Assembly (NCBI GenBank): GCA_949592205.1
Contig: CATIUR010000001.1
Location: 239,896,750-239,960,749 of the forward strand
DNA from: Helichrysum umbraculigerum
Taxonomy: Eukaryota; Streptophyta; Magnoliopsida; Asterales; Asteraceae
Reading direction: 5' to 3'
DNA: 64,000 nt
Part shown: one piece after another, positions 26,042-37,270 of the stretch
Layout: the number at the start of each line of letters is the position of its first letter
Position numbering within the stretch: position 1 is the first letter of the stretch
The notes under the pieces: generated by a model
What the model saw: the letters and a program-made list of their open reading frames with translations, nothing else
Databases searched by the model: none
What the model was told of the DNA's origin: nothing
Position numbers and translations under genes: made by a program

Positions 26042-26465
26042 ATGGTTGACATGGAGTTGCATGAAGAAATAGAAGATGAAAAAAACTTGTACAGCTCTGA
26101 TGTTTGTTATGCAGAAGGTGAAACAAGTAAGATTGATAAATTAAAATCACATGTGACTATGTATCTTTAATTTACACATATGACTCTTCATAAAATCACA
26201 AGTGATTCATGCAAAATGTTTTGGTTACAGGTTCAGAATCAAGTAATAAATCCGAATATGATACTGGAATTGAGGTTGGAACTCCTGGTGGAACAAGATT
26301 ATGGGTGCCATATGTTGAAGACGAGAGTGTAAGACCAGTGGTTGGGCAAGCTTTTGATACTCTTGAAGATGGATTAATTATGTATGGAATGTATGGATAT
26401 CTCTCTGGATTTGATGTTAGGCTAGCTACACAGAAGAGTTTAAAGAATGAGATCATATGTGAATA
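26042..26465 (+). pseudogene. FAR1/FRS-like N-terminal fragment
   Basis: Exon 1 (26042-26126, MVDMELHEEIED) joins exon 2 (26231-26465) across a GT-AG intron without losing frame. Exon 2 holds PVVGQAFDTLEDGL.MYGMYGYLSGFDVR followed by TQK, the start of the FAR1 DNA-binding domain found in FAR1-related proteins and MULE transposases. The frame then stops at NEIICE, before the zinc-binding and transposase regions. What follows is the palindrome array instead of coding sequence. The intron already contains copies of the same palindrome. Probably a captured or decayed transposase N-terminus. Confidence 0.6.
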
Positions 26466-26691
26466 AAATCATGGATAAATGTTAATTTCGTTTCAATAAT
26501 TTTTGTGTGACGACATAGTTGTTATTGCGAATGATTGTAAAAGTGGTTTAACCAACATTATGTGATGTTATATTCATGTAGATAAATCAATGTCAAAGAT
26601 TTGTTATATGTATAGAAGTCTTAGCGTTTAGATACACTTATACAAAAAGCAAACTCATACGAAGGACTTGTTGATTCTCTATAGCTAGCTA

Positions 26692-27730
26692 AAATCACAT
26701 GTGATTTTAGATATAATCACATTTATACTTGAATAAAGTCATGGATAAATGTTTATTTCATTTCAATAGTTTATGTGGTAGCATAATTGTTACTGTGAAT
26801 AATTTTTAATAGTGATTTAACAATGATCTAATGTGATTTATGAATAATTACATGTGATTTTGGGTAAAAACTCATGTGATTATATGTAAAACCACATGTG
26901 ATTTTAGGTAAAATCACATGTAAAATCACATGTGATTTTAGGTAAACATATGATTTTAGGTATAAAAACTCATGTGATTTTATCTAAAATCACATGTGAT
27001 TATATGTAAAAACTCACGTGATTATATGTAAAATCACATGTGATTATATGTAAAATCACATGTGATTTTAGGTAAAATCACATTTGATTATGAAAAATCA
27101 CATGTGATTTTAGGTGTAAAAACTCATGTAGTTATATGTAAAATCACATGTGATTGTAGGTAAAATCTCATATGATTATGAATAATCACATGTGATTTTA
27201 GATAAAAACTCATGTGATGTGATTTTAAGTAAAAACTCATGTGATTTATAAATAATTACATGTGATTTTAGGTAAAAACTCATGTGATTATATGTAAAAT
27301 CACATGTGATTTTAGGTAACATGTGATTTTAGGTGTAAAAACTCATGTGATTATAAGTAAAATCACATGTGATTATATGTAAAAACTTACGTGATTATAT
27401 GTAAAATCACATGTGATTATATGTAAAATCACATGTGATTTTAGATAAAATCACATTTGATTATGAAAAATCACATGTGATTATATGTAACAACTCACGT
27501 GATTATATGTAAAATCACATGTGATTATGAAAAATCACATGTGATTTTAGGTGTAAAAACTCATGTGATTATATGTAAAATCACATGTGATTTTAGGTAA
27601 AATCTCATATGATTATGAATAATCACATGTGATTTTGGATAAAAACTCATGTGATGTGATTTTAAGTAAAAACTCATGTGGTTTATGAATAATCATATGT
27701 GATTAGGTAAAATCACATGTGATTATGAGT
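26692..27730. repeat. Tandem array of TCACATGTGA palindromes
   Basis: About 40 units (counted by eye) of roughly 20-30 bp, each with a perfect or near-perfect TCACATGTGAT palindrome separated by TTTAGGTAAAA or TATATGTAAAA spacers. Variants include CTCATGTGAT, CTCACGTGAT and TCACATTTGAT. Scattered copies also occur upstream (25920-26210) and in the related fold-back element at 5385-5490. Confidence 0.95.
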
Positions 27731-30606
27731 TGTTGTGAAATAGATCACATGTTGATATAACTAGATACGGATGTGATTCTATCTAGAATCATACATGATT
27801 TTATTGGTAATCACGTATCATCGAGCAATTATTAGTTTGAAAATTTACCTTTGCTTACAACCACATTAAAAAATTGAATTAAAAACTTTTTTGCACATCT
27901 TGTTAACCAGAACCAATCGTTATGGCCTATATCAAGTTTCGAGATGAAAAGGTCCAGTGGAGCAACCAACAAACATTTCCAAGAGTACACTAGACCCAAA
28001 AAACCATTTCGCCCCATGCCTTTTCTAAATTTGAACCGATCAGGAAAAATCTACAAAAAAACTCCATGAGACTAATGATATTATAAAATGGATGTCAGGA
28101 GACGAAGAACCAGATTCTCAAAAAGTATATATCATAACACAAAAAACTCAAATAATGTGAGTGTACTATCCACATCAAGATTTCAACTAATGCCTACTTG
28201 TAGATCAAAATTAAAGAACACACTTTGCGTAATAATAATCATACTGAAGACTGTAATAACAACTAGAAAGAGCCCAGTTGGCAGCTTGATTCTTGATCAG
28301 CCATATCAAAAAAATTTGCATTAGAGAGCACCCTTTTAAATGGGTAAATGTTCTTCATCCTGATCCTTCCCTTACCTCGGTACTTCTTTTTGCTCAGTTG
28401 CAGTTTCTTTTTCATCTTCCTTCTTATAGGTTTCAACGACTTTTTGTTACCTTCATCCATCTACACATCTGCCATATCACACAACATTAACAGACAAACA
28501 AAATATAAGCAACAAATATCTAAAACATGAAAACATACACACCTAGATAATCATCCATTTCATCTAAAATCAAATTTGAAAACCAGATCATCTAAAATCT
28601 TTTGCATGCTTAATTTTTTTTCCATGCAAAAGCAACTTTATCACATACTGTCTCCAATCGGACTAGTACCATCATCATACAACTCGTAGTCCCACTTGCT
28701 TTCAAACTCATTCGTGTAATTCTTTTTGTAACGTACTTCATGAAAACTTCACAATCAAGAAAGTTTTTTCGTAATCATCCATTTCATCATTATAACAGTT
28801 TCTACTTTTATATTTCATACAAACATCAGTGCCTTCAAATGCTTTGAGAATCGACATTCCTAAAATGAACAAAAAAAAAACAACAAAAACTTCATTGAAT
28901 GTGTAGCCCTACAAATTGCATCCAATACCAACTCTTGTCCATAATTTTTTACAGATATGCAATAACAAAATATGGTAGATATAATAAGCATATAAGTTGA
29001 AACAGATACTATATGAAAATTATAGTTTAAACTCATTGAGGCAAAATATCAAACACTTGGTATGCATCCACAAAATAGATGAAAATAACATTATCAATCA
29101 ATTATTTTCTTCCAAATCTCCACCAAAAGTTCAATCTATTGTTCCAGAAATTGACTTGTACGTAGTGAAGATATTACTGTTACAGCCACTTAGAAGTAAC
29201 AACAAACAAGGTTCACATGTGATTTTGCTTTTTAAACTACTAAAAAATGTACTGACTGATATACACTAAATCACATAATAAATAAGTTTTACCATTTGAA
29301 GGCTTTGTTTGAGTATTAGTTACTTCAATAATGACATCTCTTTCACTTGGAGTGTAGCCAAATTCTTCAATTTCACTTTCAAGTTTGAGATAATAGAACT
29401 CCAAAAATCTACTGAACTAGTTTACACAATCAATTTGTAAAATTCCACCAATTATTTATCTTTCTATGACCCCAATAGTTGCGGATTTTCACGATGATGA
29501 CGTTGACGGATGTTTGCCATGATAGTGTTGCGACTGAGGTTAAATTGAAAGCTAGAATCGAACCAATAACATGAAGATAAAATTATACCGATGAAGATGA
29601 AGATTAATTTGAATGGATGCTATAATGAATGAATGAATTGGTGAGTGTGGAAAGTAAAAAAAATCTGATAATCACAATGACATACGAGAGATTAGATAAG
29701 AGATCATGAACTACTGTGTATAATCTGACGAAAATACCCTTGGCTATTATATTAGACGGGCCAGCTAAAAGTATTTACAGCTAATTCTTTAAAAATCTTG
29801 TACGTTTATTTTTTTGATCTAAGGGTGGAGCTTCATTCTCCCATTCTTCATTTTTTTGATGGTCTCTTTTGAACTTTCCTCTAGAAAGTGAAAATGAGAG
29901 TTTAAAAGGAAATTGGAAAAGTTTGGTGTGTTAGGTCGGCTTTATCTCTAAACCCGATCCTTATCCATTTTATTTTATTTCCCCTCTGAAACCTATTGTC
30001 TGGAACCTAAAACCATTTACGAGACCGATAACTTATATTTTTCTTTCAACTATATTAATTTAAAACAATTAATATTTTATCTATTACAATTGATCATTTG
30101 ACCCTTTTCCCAAATATTCTCAAATAACAAAATGAAATCATTTCCCTAACATATTAAATAACAATTTAAAGTCTAGGAAATTACCATATAATACTAGACC
30201 CATAAAGTGGGTGTTACAGTAAACCACTACCGGAATCGCCTGATCTGATGGGAATCGCTGCTTTAACTCGTCGGAATCGCTCAAGGTAAATCGAGAAGCG
30301 ACTACAAACAAAATCTAAACAATTTTCATTGGATTCGTAATATTTGTTGTTTACCAAAGTATTTCCATCGGGATTACTAAATCACGAACCAGATCTCCAT
30401 TCTTAACTTCGATTTTTTGGTAAATACATGGTGGATACGATGTTAGATCTGAATAAATGATTTTTGTTTTCGTTATCACTTCTTGCTTTGTTTTTATTAA
30501 CCGGTTCATAATGATAATTTAAAATGGTGTAGATAAATGAAATTGCAGTTTTCTCAAAAAATTAATATGGAGTAAAATTTTATAAATGATTTAAGAAATA
30601 CTAAAG

Positions 30607-31545
30607 ATATACAAAAAATTTACAAATAAAAATTTACAAACTCACGTGGCCGTTTGATGTGGATAACCACATCATCTATCATCATCTAACTATAATTATA
30701 TAACCCATGTTAAGTTACTATTTTCTCTCTCTAATATAAGGTTTTACATTTCTATTTCTTCAACCACTAAACTTCTTCGATATTACAACTTTTATTAGAT
30801 AGTGATATTCGCCCATTTAAATCAATCTATTTTTTTATTCATAAATATGGAAGGAACTTTATTATTATTTCGAGTGAATTTAAGTTTCATAATTGCTTGT
30901 GTTGGACATTTCGTTACTATCGTGTGTATGTTGGTGAATATTTTTGCTTCTATCATGTTTTTTTTTCATGGAAATATTTGGATAATCTTTTGTTGTTCTA
31001 CATACTCATATTCAAACACCCAATTAGTTTATTTTAAGTTTGATTAGTTGGTGTGCAGTGATTAACCATATCTATAATGTTACTCTTTAAATCTTTAATC
31101 AATAAAGATAATTGTAACATCTAATTCATTTATATATAAAGTAGCATAATCTATTTCAAAATTTTAGCATTAATATCAATTAATAGAACTTGGTTACTAA
31201 AACCCTAAAGAAAATGATGAAATAGCATAAATCGATCTCTCAGAGTCTCCGTCCTCTAATAATACCCGGTTACAGTTAAACACCTATTATATTTAGGGTT
31301 TTAATAATAAAAAATGTTAAAAAATAGATTCATGGATTTAAAAGAAGATGTTGCAAGTTTATTTTAGGGAGAGAAAATATTGGTATAATTGAATTTTGGA
31401 AAAAGAGATCTAAATGAGTAAATATACAAAGGGAAAATAATTAAATTAAAAAGAAGTTTTGCATTATATGATGATGTGGATACCTACGTCAAACAAACAC
31501 GTTTTAAATATGTATTTGTAAATTTTTTGTATCTGTAGCACGGCT
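30607..31545. repeat. Possible fold-back element with about 70-bp inverted ends
   Basis: The left end (ATACAAAAAATTTACAAATA at about 30608, then CACGT and GGATAACCACATCATC by 30675) is repeated in inverted orientation at 31468-31545. The space between is AT-rich; a short hydrophobic frame at 30802-31047 has no recognisable domain. No target duplication was resolved. Confidence 0.45.
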
Positions 31546-31606
31546 CAAATGGTTTATGTGATTACATTAAAATTGTTATTATACTACTTTTTTTTTACCT
31601 TTTCAT

Positions 31607-31775
31607 TTTAATAAGTTTATGTTTTGTTCGAAAATGATCTCTCCTCCATTTAAAATGACTAAATTACCCTTTGGCATTTTAGATTCTAACTATTCAAATA
31701 TTACAAGAGAAATAGTACTTTAATCATTTTAGATTGAGTGATCATTTTTGAGCAAAACGTAAACTTATTGAACTT
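31607..31775. repeat. Small MITE-like stem-loop
   Basis: TTAATAAGTTTATGTTTTG plus CGAAAATGATC on the left is matched in inverted orientation by GATCATTTTTGAGCAAAACG plus TAAACTTATTGAA on the right, giving arms of about 35 bp around a 100-bp loop. Confidence 0.6.
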
Positions 31776-32202
31776 AATAGGTGTAAAAATACGAATAAAG
31801 ATGATTTTCGTAAATCAATGTAAATTACAATGACCATTTATGAAATTTACTCGTGAGTATAATACATAGATGGCACGTTCTACCTATCATTTTAAAATAA
31901 CTAAATACCTTTAAGTTTTATTTTCCTAGTCTAGAAGTAAGGGTATTTACTATTTAGTCATTTTAAAATGCTCATGAAATGTTAATGTAACATAAGTACA
32001 TTTTAGGGACTAAATATGCCAATAAAAAAAAGTTACAAACTGTAAAATGTAATATAACACATAGATCATTCTTGTAATTTACTATGTGTGATATGATAAA
32101 TATAAATATCTATTTTACTAGCCTATATAGGCAATAAATAAGTAGATAATATAACACATAAGGAACACAAACTTCAAATGGGTGACATATAATAATATAC
32201 TA

Positions 32203-32228
32203 GCATGAAACCCGTGCAAAGTAGCGGA
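32203..32228 (-). mobile_element. Candidate Helitron 3' terminus
   Basis: Read on the minus strand, CACGGG, a short spacer and GCTAG then T resemble the Helitron end seen at 4834, but the hairpin is degenerate (CCGCTACTTTGCACGGG). Weak call. Confidence 0.3.
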
Positions 32229-32809
32229 CACTACACATAAATACGTTAAAGTTGATGTATAAATATTTATCATATTAGTAACGTATTATTCAAGTCTTTT
32301 TATTCCATGTATACCTACATTAATTTGTATTAAACATCATGTTACATTAGTTATTTTAACTTTTTCGTTATTTTGTGTTACATTCCTTTATTATTTGAGA
32401 TTTAATTTTAGTTGACTTGACTTATATAAGATAATTTGATTATGGAATGTCAAGTTTTTAGGAAGGTATGTTATTAATCTTAATAGTGTTTCAACAATTA
32501 GAATTAATAGGGGCAATTTAGTCACTTCAATTTTTTTAAGAGTTGTAAGATTCAATAATGGAGATGTTTTATATATGAATATAGATTAATATTTATAATA
32601 ACTTGGGCCAATGTGTGTTATATGGGAAAGACACTAAGTAGCACATATAGCAAGTAGCTTGCAACATTTCACATAGTGTAGGTAAACTAATTATGTAGGG
32701 TAAACTTAAAATGACCTTTTAGTGTGTACTCAATTTTTGAACATTGACATAGCTATATTAAGTCCTTTCGTCACCACCAAAAATAAAAAAGGCAATAACG
32801 AATCACTTT

Positions 32810-33106
32810 ACCTTAAACTCCACAATATACAAATTTTATTTGTCGGAGATTCATCAATCAAAATCGGTGTCGTAGTTGATGAAGCACACACTTTAATCTA
32901 ACCAATCCACTTCAAGTCAAAACCCACTTGCCTCATAATCGACATGAGTAATCTCACGTAACACTATCATAAGCTTTCTCAAGATCCACCTTGAACACCA
33001 AACTTTTCCTTTTATGTCTCTTAAAATAATCCGAAAGCTCGTTAGCTACCAACATGCCGTCCAAGATCGATTTTCCTTCAATAAAAGCGCTTTGAATCTT
33101 CCCAAT
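32810..33106 (-). pseudogene. LINE (L1-type) reverse transcriptase fragment
   Basis: The minus strand reads IGKIQSAFIEGKSILDGML, followed by ANEL and a basic stretch, then FKVDLEKAYDSV, the conserved block 1-2 region of plant LINE reverse transcriptases. A stop follows directly; after a frame change the text continues with SIMRQVGFDLKWIG and PILIDESP, the next conserved LINE segment. It is short, stop-containing and has no endonuclease or tail, so it is a decayed 5'-truncated remnant. Confidence 0.8.
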
Positions 33107-33690
33107 TTATGTTTTGTATTGACTTAGATTCCTCTCGTTTGCTAACTTTTCCAATCTATGCACTTTCTTTTGATATCTTTTTATCTGTCTATCTATATAT
33201 TCAAACTCATTTCGTCTATATGCTCAACCTTGTAGAAGTATTTGGTAGACAAAATTTCAATAACTTAATAAAAAACGAAATTGAATTAGCGTTTATAAAT
33301 AAAATTTAAGCTTATGAAATATTATGTAAGAGATTACATAAATATTCATTATATTATTAATTATCATTTATTTTTTAATCTTTTTATATCAATTTACATC
33401 TTTAAACTCATGTTAGTTTTATTAAATACTTACAACAAAAAAAACTCCAACTTCACTTAAAGTTAGAGTTCCATTGTATGTTTAGCATAAATTTCAGTAA
33501 ACAAACATAAATAAATATAAATTAACTTGGAGTTAACTATTTATAACTTAATTAATGTAACAAATCATACTTTTTCACTGGGCAATAGATATTTATGTAA
33601 TTGATTTTGATATATCTACCACAATTATATATTAATTAGTTGTATTAAGTATTATACATTTATACTCTACACAAAATGCAAAATCATTGT

Positions 33691-34729
33691 TGTGACACCC
33701 TCAAATTTCGGTTTGCGGAAGCTGTCGGGTCGGGTGTCACTAAATCAAATATCACAGCATAAGATACATAATGAACGACTCTAAATGAGACGTTTGAAAA
33801 TAATTATACCACTCCCAAAATAGAACGTTTACAACGTTATGAGTTTGACAGTAAATTCCAAATACATAATTTGAAAATACAAAAGTAAATGCAGAGTAGT
33901 CCCAATTGTTGAAAATATGCGACTCGAGCTAATTAAGCCTTGAAGCAATCCTAATCCTGCTGGGCAACCTGAGAACACATGCTAAAACAGGTCAGCTATA
34001 AAGCTGGTGAGTTCATAGGATGGTTAGTTGAAAACATAAAGTAATAAAACAATTTATGTTTTGTAAAGTTGTTTCCGAAATCAGTGATTTGTGATATGTA
34101 ATACGTTGAAGTTTGTAATACCAATGTGTAAAAGTCTAATCGAGGTCTTCCATACTTAACTAGTTGGAATTGTAAGTCTACCATTGAAATTGTTTGTCTA
34201 ACTTAATGTTCAAAATACCCCGATTTGATTGATTGTATTGTTACAAGTTTCTCAGACTTGTTTGTCTTAAATTGATACAAGTTACAACGACTTGTTTGAT
34301 TGAATACTGATACAAGTTACAACGACTTGTTTGATTGAATACTGATACAAGTTACAACGACTTGTTTGATTGAATACTGATACAAGTTACAACGACTTGT
34401 TTGATTGAATACTGATACAAGTTACAACGACTTGTTTGATTGAAGTTGTGCCCACTGCAATACCGTGGCATCGTTTTGTACCCACTTTACCGTGGTATCG
34501 TTTGGTGCCAGTTGCAATACCGCGGCATCGTTTATGAAGTGCTCGAAAGCATAGTTGAAATGTAGAGCTAGCAGTACAACGACATACTAGCTATTGCAAA
34601 TAAGAGCCGACCGTACAACGACGCGTCATGCTTGAATGTGTGTATGATTGTATGTATACTAATATACATAAATTATATTGAAGTTAGCACCAAGTGCTAA
34701 TGATAATATATAAACATGTAGATATGTAT

Positions 34730-34766
<37 letters not shown>

Positions 34767-36819
34767 TGTCGAATGAGCAAACATAAGTAACAATCATGAC
34801 ACGCATGAAAATAATTTATTTTATCTAAATACGTATAAGCAAAATATTTAGATATTATGTAGTACGTTGGTCCTAGGTATGAATACTCATTACCTAGTTG
34901 AATTGTATTAGTATGAAGAATCTATACTAACATATTATGTTATCGTATACTTCTAGCCTAAAGCCTAGCAAGTATATTGAGGTTCTGAATTGTATTGGAC
35001 ATATTAGTTCCTAAAAGAGAAACTAATCCTGTAAATGTATATATGTCGTCTAGTGTAGGTAGAACTAACCAGTTCTAATGTATATGATAATATTGCCCCG
35101 CGACAATATGGCCAATGAATAGTAATAACTATATCAAGTTATGTCTAGGTAATTGTTTTCCAATCTGATAGTGTACGATTGTGACCTATCTAAGTTAGGT
35201 CTTGGTATTGTTCCAAAACAATGTGTTGGGTGTAATTCCTAAGTATTACACATTTATATTACATACAGTAATTAGATTAATTGTGAATTATAAAGATTTA
35301 TTAATATAATTCGAAAACAGTTGTTGAGCATGTGTTTCACCCCAAAAACAGTAAAACAGTTGAAAGAGTGGGGCTATGAAACTCACCTGAGGAGCTAGCG
35401 TCCTAATGTAGCGAGTCGTGTCGATAATAATCTCCTAGTGTCCTAAACACGTGAGATTTCGTATAAGTGAATGGATATTTATATAAATCATCCAAGTTTG
35501 TTATTTATTTGGGTTGTTTGTACTTGACGTGTTTGTTATATATTTACGTTTGAATTTCGTAAAGAAATTGCGTGTCGTTTGTCTCGTATTGAAATTATAT
35601 TTAGAAAATATAATTAAGTGGTTTTCGTATAAAAAATGTATATAAACGTGTCTCGGTTCATATATAAGTTGCGTATACGTTTCCGGATAAGTTTGGTACT
35701 TTAAAAATGAGTTTTTGGCTTAAAAACTGATAATAGCGACACTTCATGCGTCACTGACTGATTTCATGCGTCACTAGGCTAGTGACTCAAAAGATAGGAA
35801 ATTTCTGACATTTAGCGACACTTCAGAAGTGTCGCTATAGGGTTAGTGACGCATATAGCGTCACTTCTTAAGTGACGCAGGAGTTTAGTGACGGTATTTA
35901 GCGACACTTCATTAGTGCCGCTGTCGCTGGTTTGTTGATCTACCCGCCGGGTACCGGCCTTACCCGCCGGGTACCCGGGTCTGGTTCAGCCTGCTCGAGC
36001 GATCAACACCCAAAACTCACGGATCGAACTCAAAATTCACATTTTCGACAATTACTAACTTATATAATGATGATATAATATGAAATAAGTGATATAAACA
36101 TGAAAATAAAGTGGAATCGAAGGTTTTCTTACAAATCGAAAATGGGATCCGAAAATGGTGAGGATGATGATGAAATCGGATGGTGATGATGATGTTGCTG
36201 CTGATGATGACGATGGTGGTGGTGGCGACGTGCGGCGGTGGTGGTGATGATCCGATGGTGGTGGTTAGTTGTTGTTGTTGTATGTTGGTAGAGAAAGAGA
36301 TAGAGATAAGAGATGAAGAAGAAAAGAGAAAGAAAATAAATGGGGGAAAAGGGAGGCCGGCCCTCACTTTTTGTGGGGGTTGGTTTCCCCAATTTGCGGT
36401 ATAAAATACCCGTGTTTTCGTACCCGCTCGAAATTTAAAATAATATTTTGTTTTTTTATAATTTATTTGGTAGGTTCCGAAATAGTTTCGAAATATTTTT
36501 GGAACAAAGTTTTATAACTTTATTTCGCGTTGTCCCAACTAAATAGGACACGTTTTTAAACTCAAAACAATGACCTTTTTGAGTATTTAAATATTTTTGT
36601 CCGAGTTTATAATGTTTATTGAAACTAATAAAATATTAGTTTTGAAATTTTGACACCGAAGTTTGGACACGTTATTTTCGTTATTTGGACCAAATTATTA
36701 TTATATATATATATACTTATATATATAATTATTGAATGCTACGGGTTTGGAGCGTATTAAATACGAATGATTTAAAATTTAAATTCGGCGCGCAAATTAC
36801 TTTTTGACGAGATGTCACA
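33691..36819 (-). repeat. 3' LTR of the Gag-only element
   Basis: On the minus strand it runs TGTGACATCTCG to GGGTGTCACA. It contains five copies of a 35-bp unit with ACAAGT/ACTTGT arms (34276-34445), a TA tract, a strong palindrome cluster (35734-35979) and a trinucleotide-rich region (36150-36300). Small open frames in the latter encode only homopolymer-like His/Thr/Ser runs. Confidence 0.95.
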
Positions 36820-36832
36820 TTCTCCCCCTGTT
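36820..36832 (-). other. Polypurine tract of the Gag-only element
   Basis: On the minus strand AACAGGGGGAGAA directly precedes the 3' LTR and is the plus-strand primer site. The stretch before it (TTTCGGGACGAAATT) matches the chromovirus 3' end at 54838-54871. Confidence 0.85.
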
Positions 36833-37270
36833 AATAAAATTTCGTCCCGAAATTTCGTGTGAGGTTACTAACGCGTGGAGTCTGGGGAGCAATGTATGTG
36901 TGAGACGTTTATCGATTAGGTAGTAGACATATCATGTCTAAGACGAGTTTGGAAGCAGTCAATCCATGACTGTGTCGCGGTCCTTTATCGTTGTAGTCAT
37001 ATTCTGACCGTATTATCTGTTTGGTGTATGATTGCTTTGTAGGTCGTCCTATCAGGACTAAATGTTTGGTGCACGTGCAGTAGCTCAGTCTGCTGAAAGC
37101 AAACATTGAGTTTTATGTGGGCCTAGGTCAACTAGCCCTATGATATAATCAACATTAAGTTGATAAAATGATATCGGAGATAATAATTACGCGTTTAACG
37201 AATCTGTAATTGAAGAGTTATGTTTTCGAGGATAAGTTGTACTTACATTATTGTTGGAGATTTATTTGAT
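36833..37270 (-). other. 3' untranslated internal region of the Gag-only element
   Basis: Lies between the gag stop and the polypurine tract, where pol would be in an autonomous element. No protease or reverse-transcriptase motif could be read in any frame. Confidence 0.6.

Larger units (their letters stand above)
25177..29849 (+). mobile_element. MULE-like DNA transposon nested in an LTR
   Basis: Terminal inverted repeats GAAGAATGGGAGAA (25177-25190) and its complement (29836-29849) bound a 4.7-kb insertion; the LTR homology resumes on both sides. Further in, both arms carry a GGGTAYTTT.GTCA-like motif, so the inverted repeats are longer but diverged. Inside are a FAR1-like coding fragment (26042-26465), a large palindrome array, and a minus-strand peptide around 28625-28740 (NEFESKWD) of uncertain nature. 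No clear 9-bp target duplication was found. Calling it Mutator-like rests on the FAR1-type fragment and the long terminal repeats. Confidence 0.6.
23219..30219 (-). repeat. LTR (minus) split by a nested MULE-like element
   Basis: On the minus strand the LTR begins TGTAACACCCACTTTATGGG at 30219 and ends GAGGGTGTAATA at 23219 beside the primer site. Subtracting the nested insertion at 25177-29849 leaves about 2.3 kb. It shares with the LTRs at 1717 and 62132 a TAGGTTCCAGACAATAG-like box (29993-30010), a GTCGG-containing stretch, a TTGTAAGT donor-like site (about 25026-25036) and a palindrome cluster (24555-24650, GAACCCGCCGG and CCGCCGGGTTC). The other LTR and the coding region are missing. Confidence 0.7.

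Noticed and set aside
26692..27730. CRISPR-like appearance of the repeat array
   Set aside because: The repeats are palindromes with near-constant spacers in an obviously eukaryotic, intron-bearing region, and no cas genes are present.
30802..31047. 81-aa hydrophobic frame
   Set aside because: AT-rich, no recognisable domain, inside a probable fold-back element; composition alone explains it.
32816..33309. Functional LINE gene
   Set aside because: Reverse-transcriptase blocks are separated by a stop and a frame change, and the rest of the element is missing.
36017..36404. Open frames of His/Thr/Ser or Met/Val/Gly runs, repeated at 42205-42592
   Set aside because: They lie inside the LTR over a GAT/GGT trinucleotide-rich stretch, occur in several frames at once, and are duplicated only because the LTR is.
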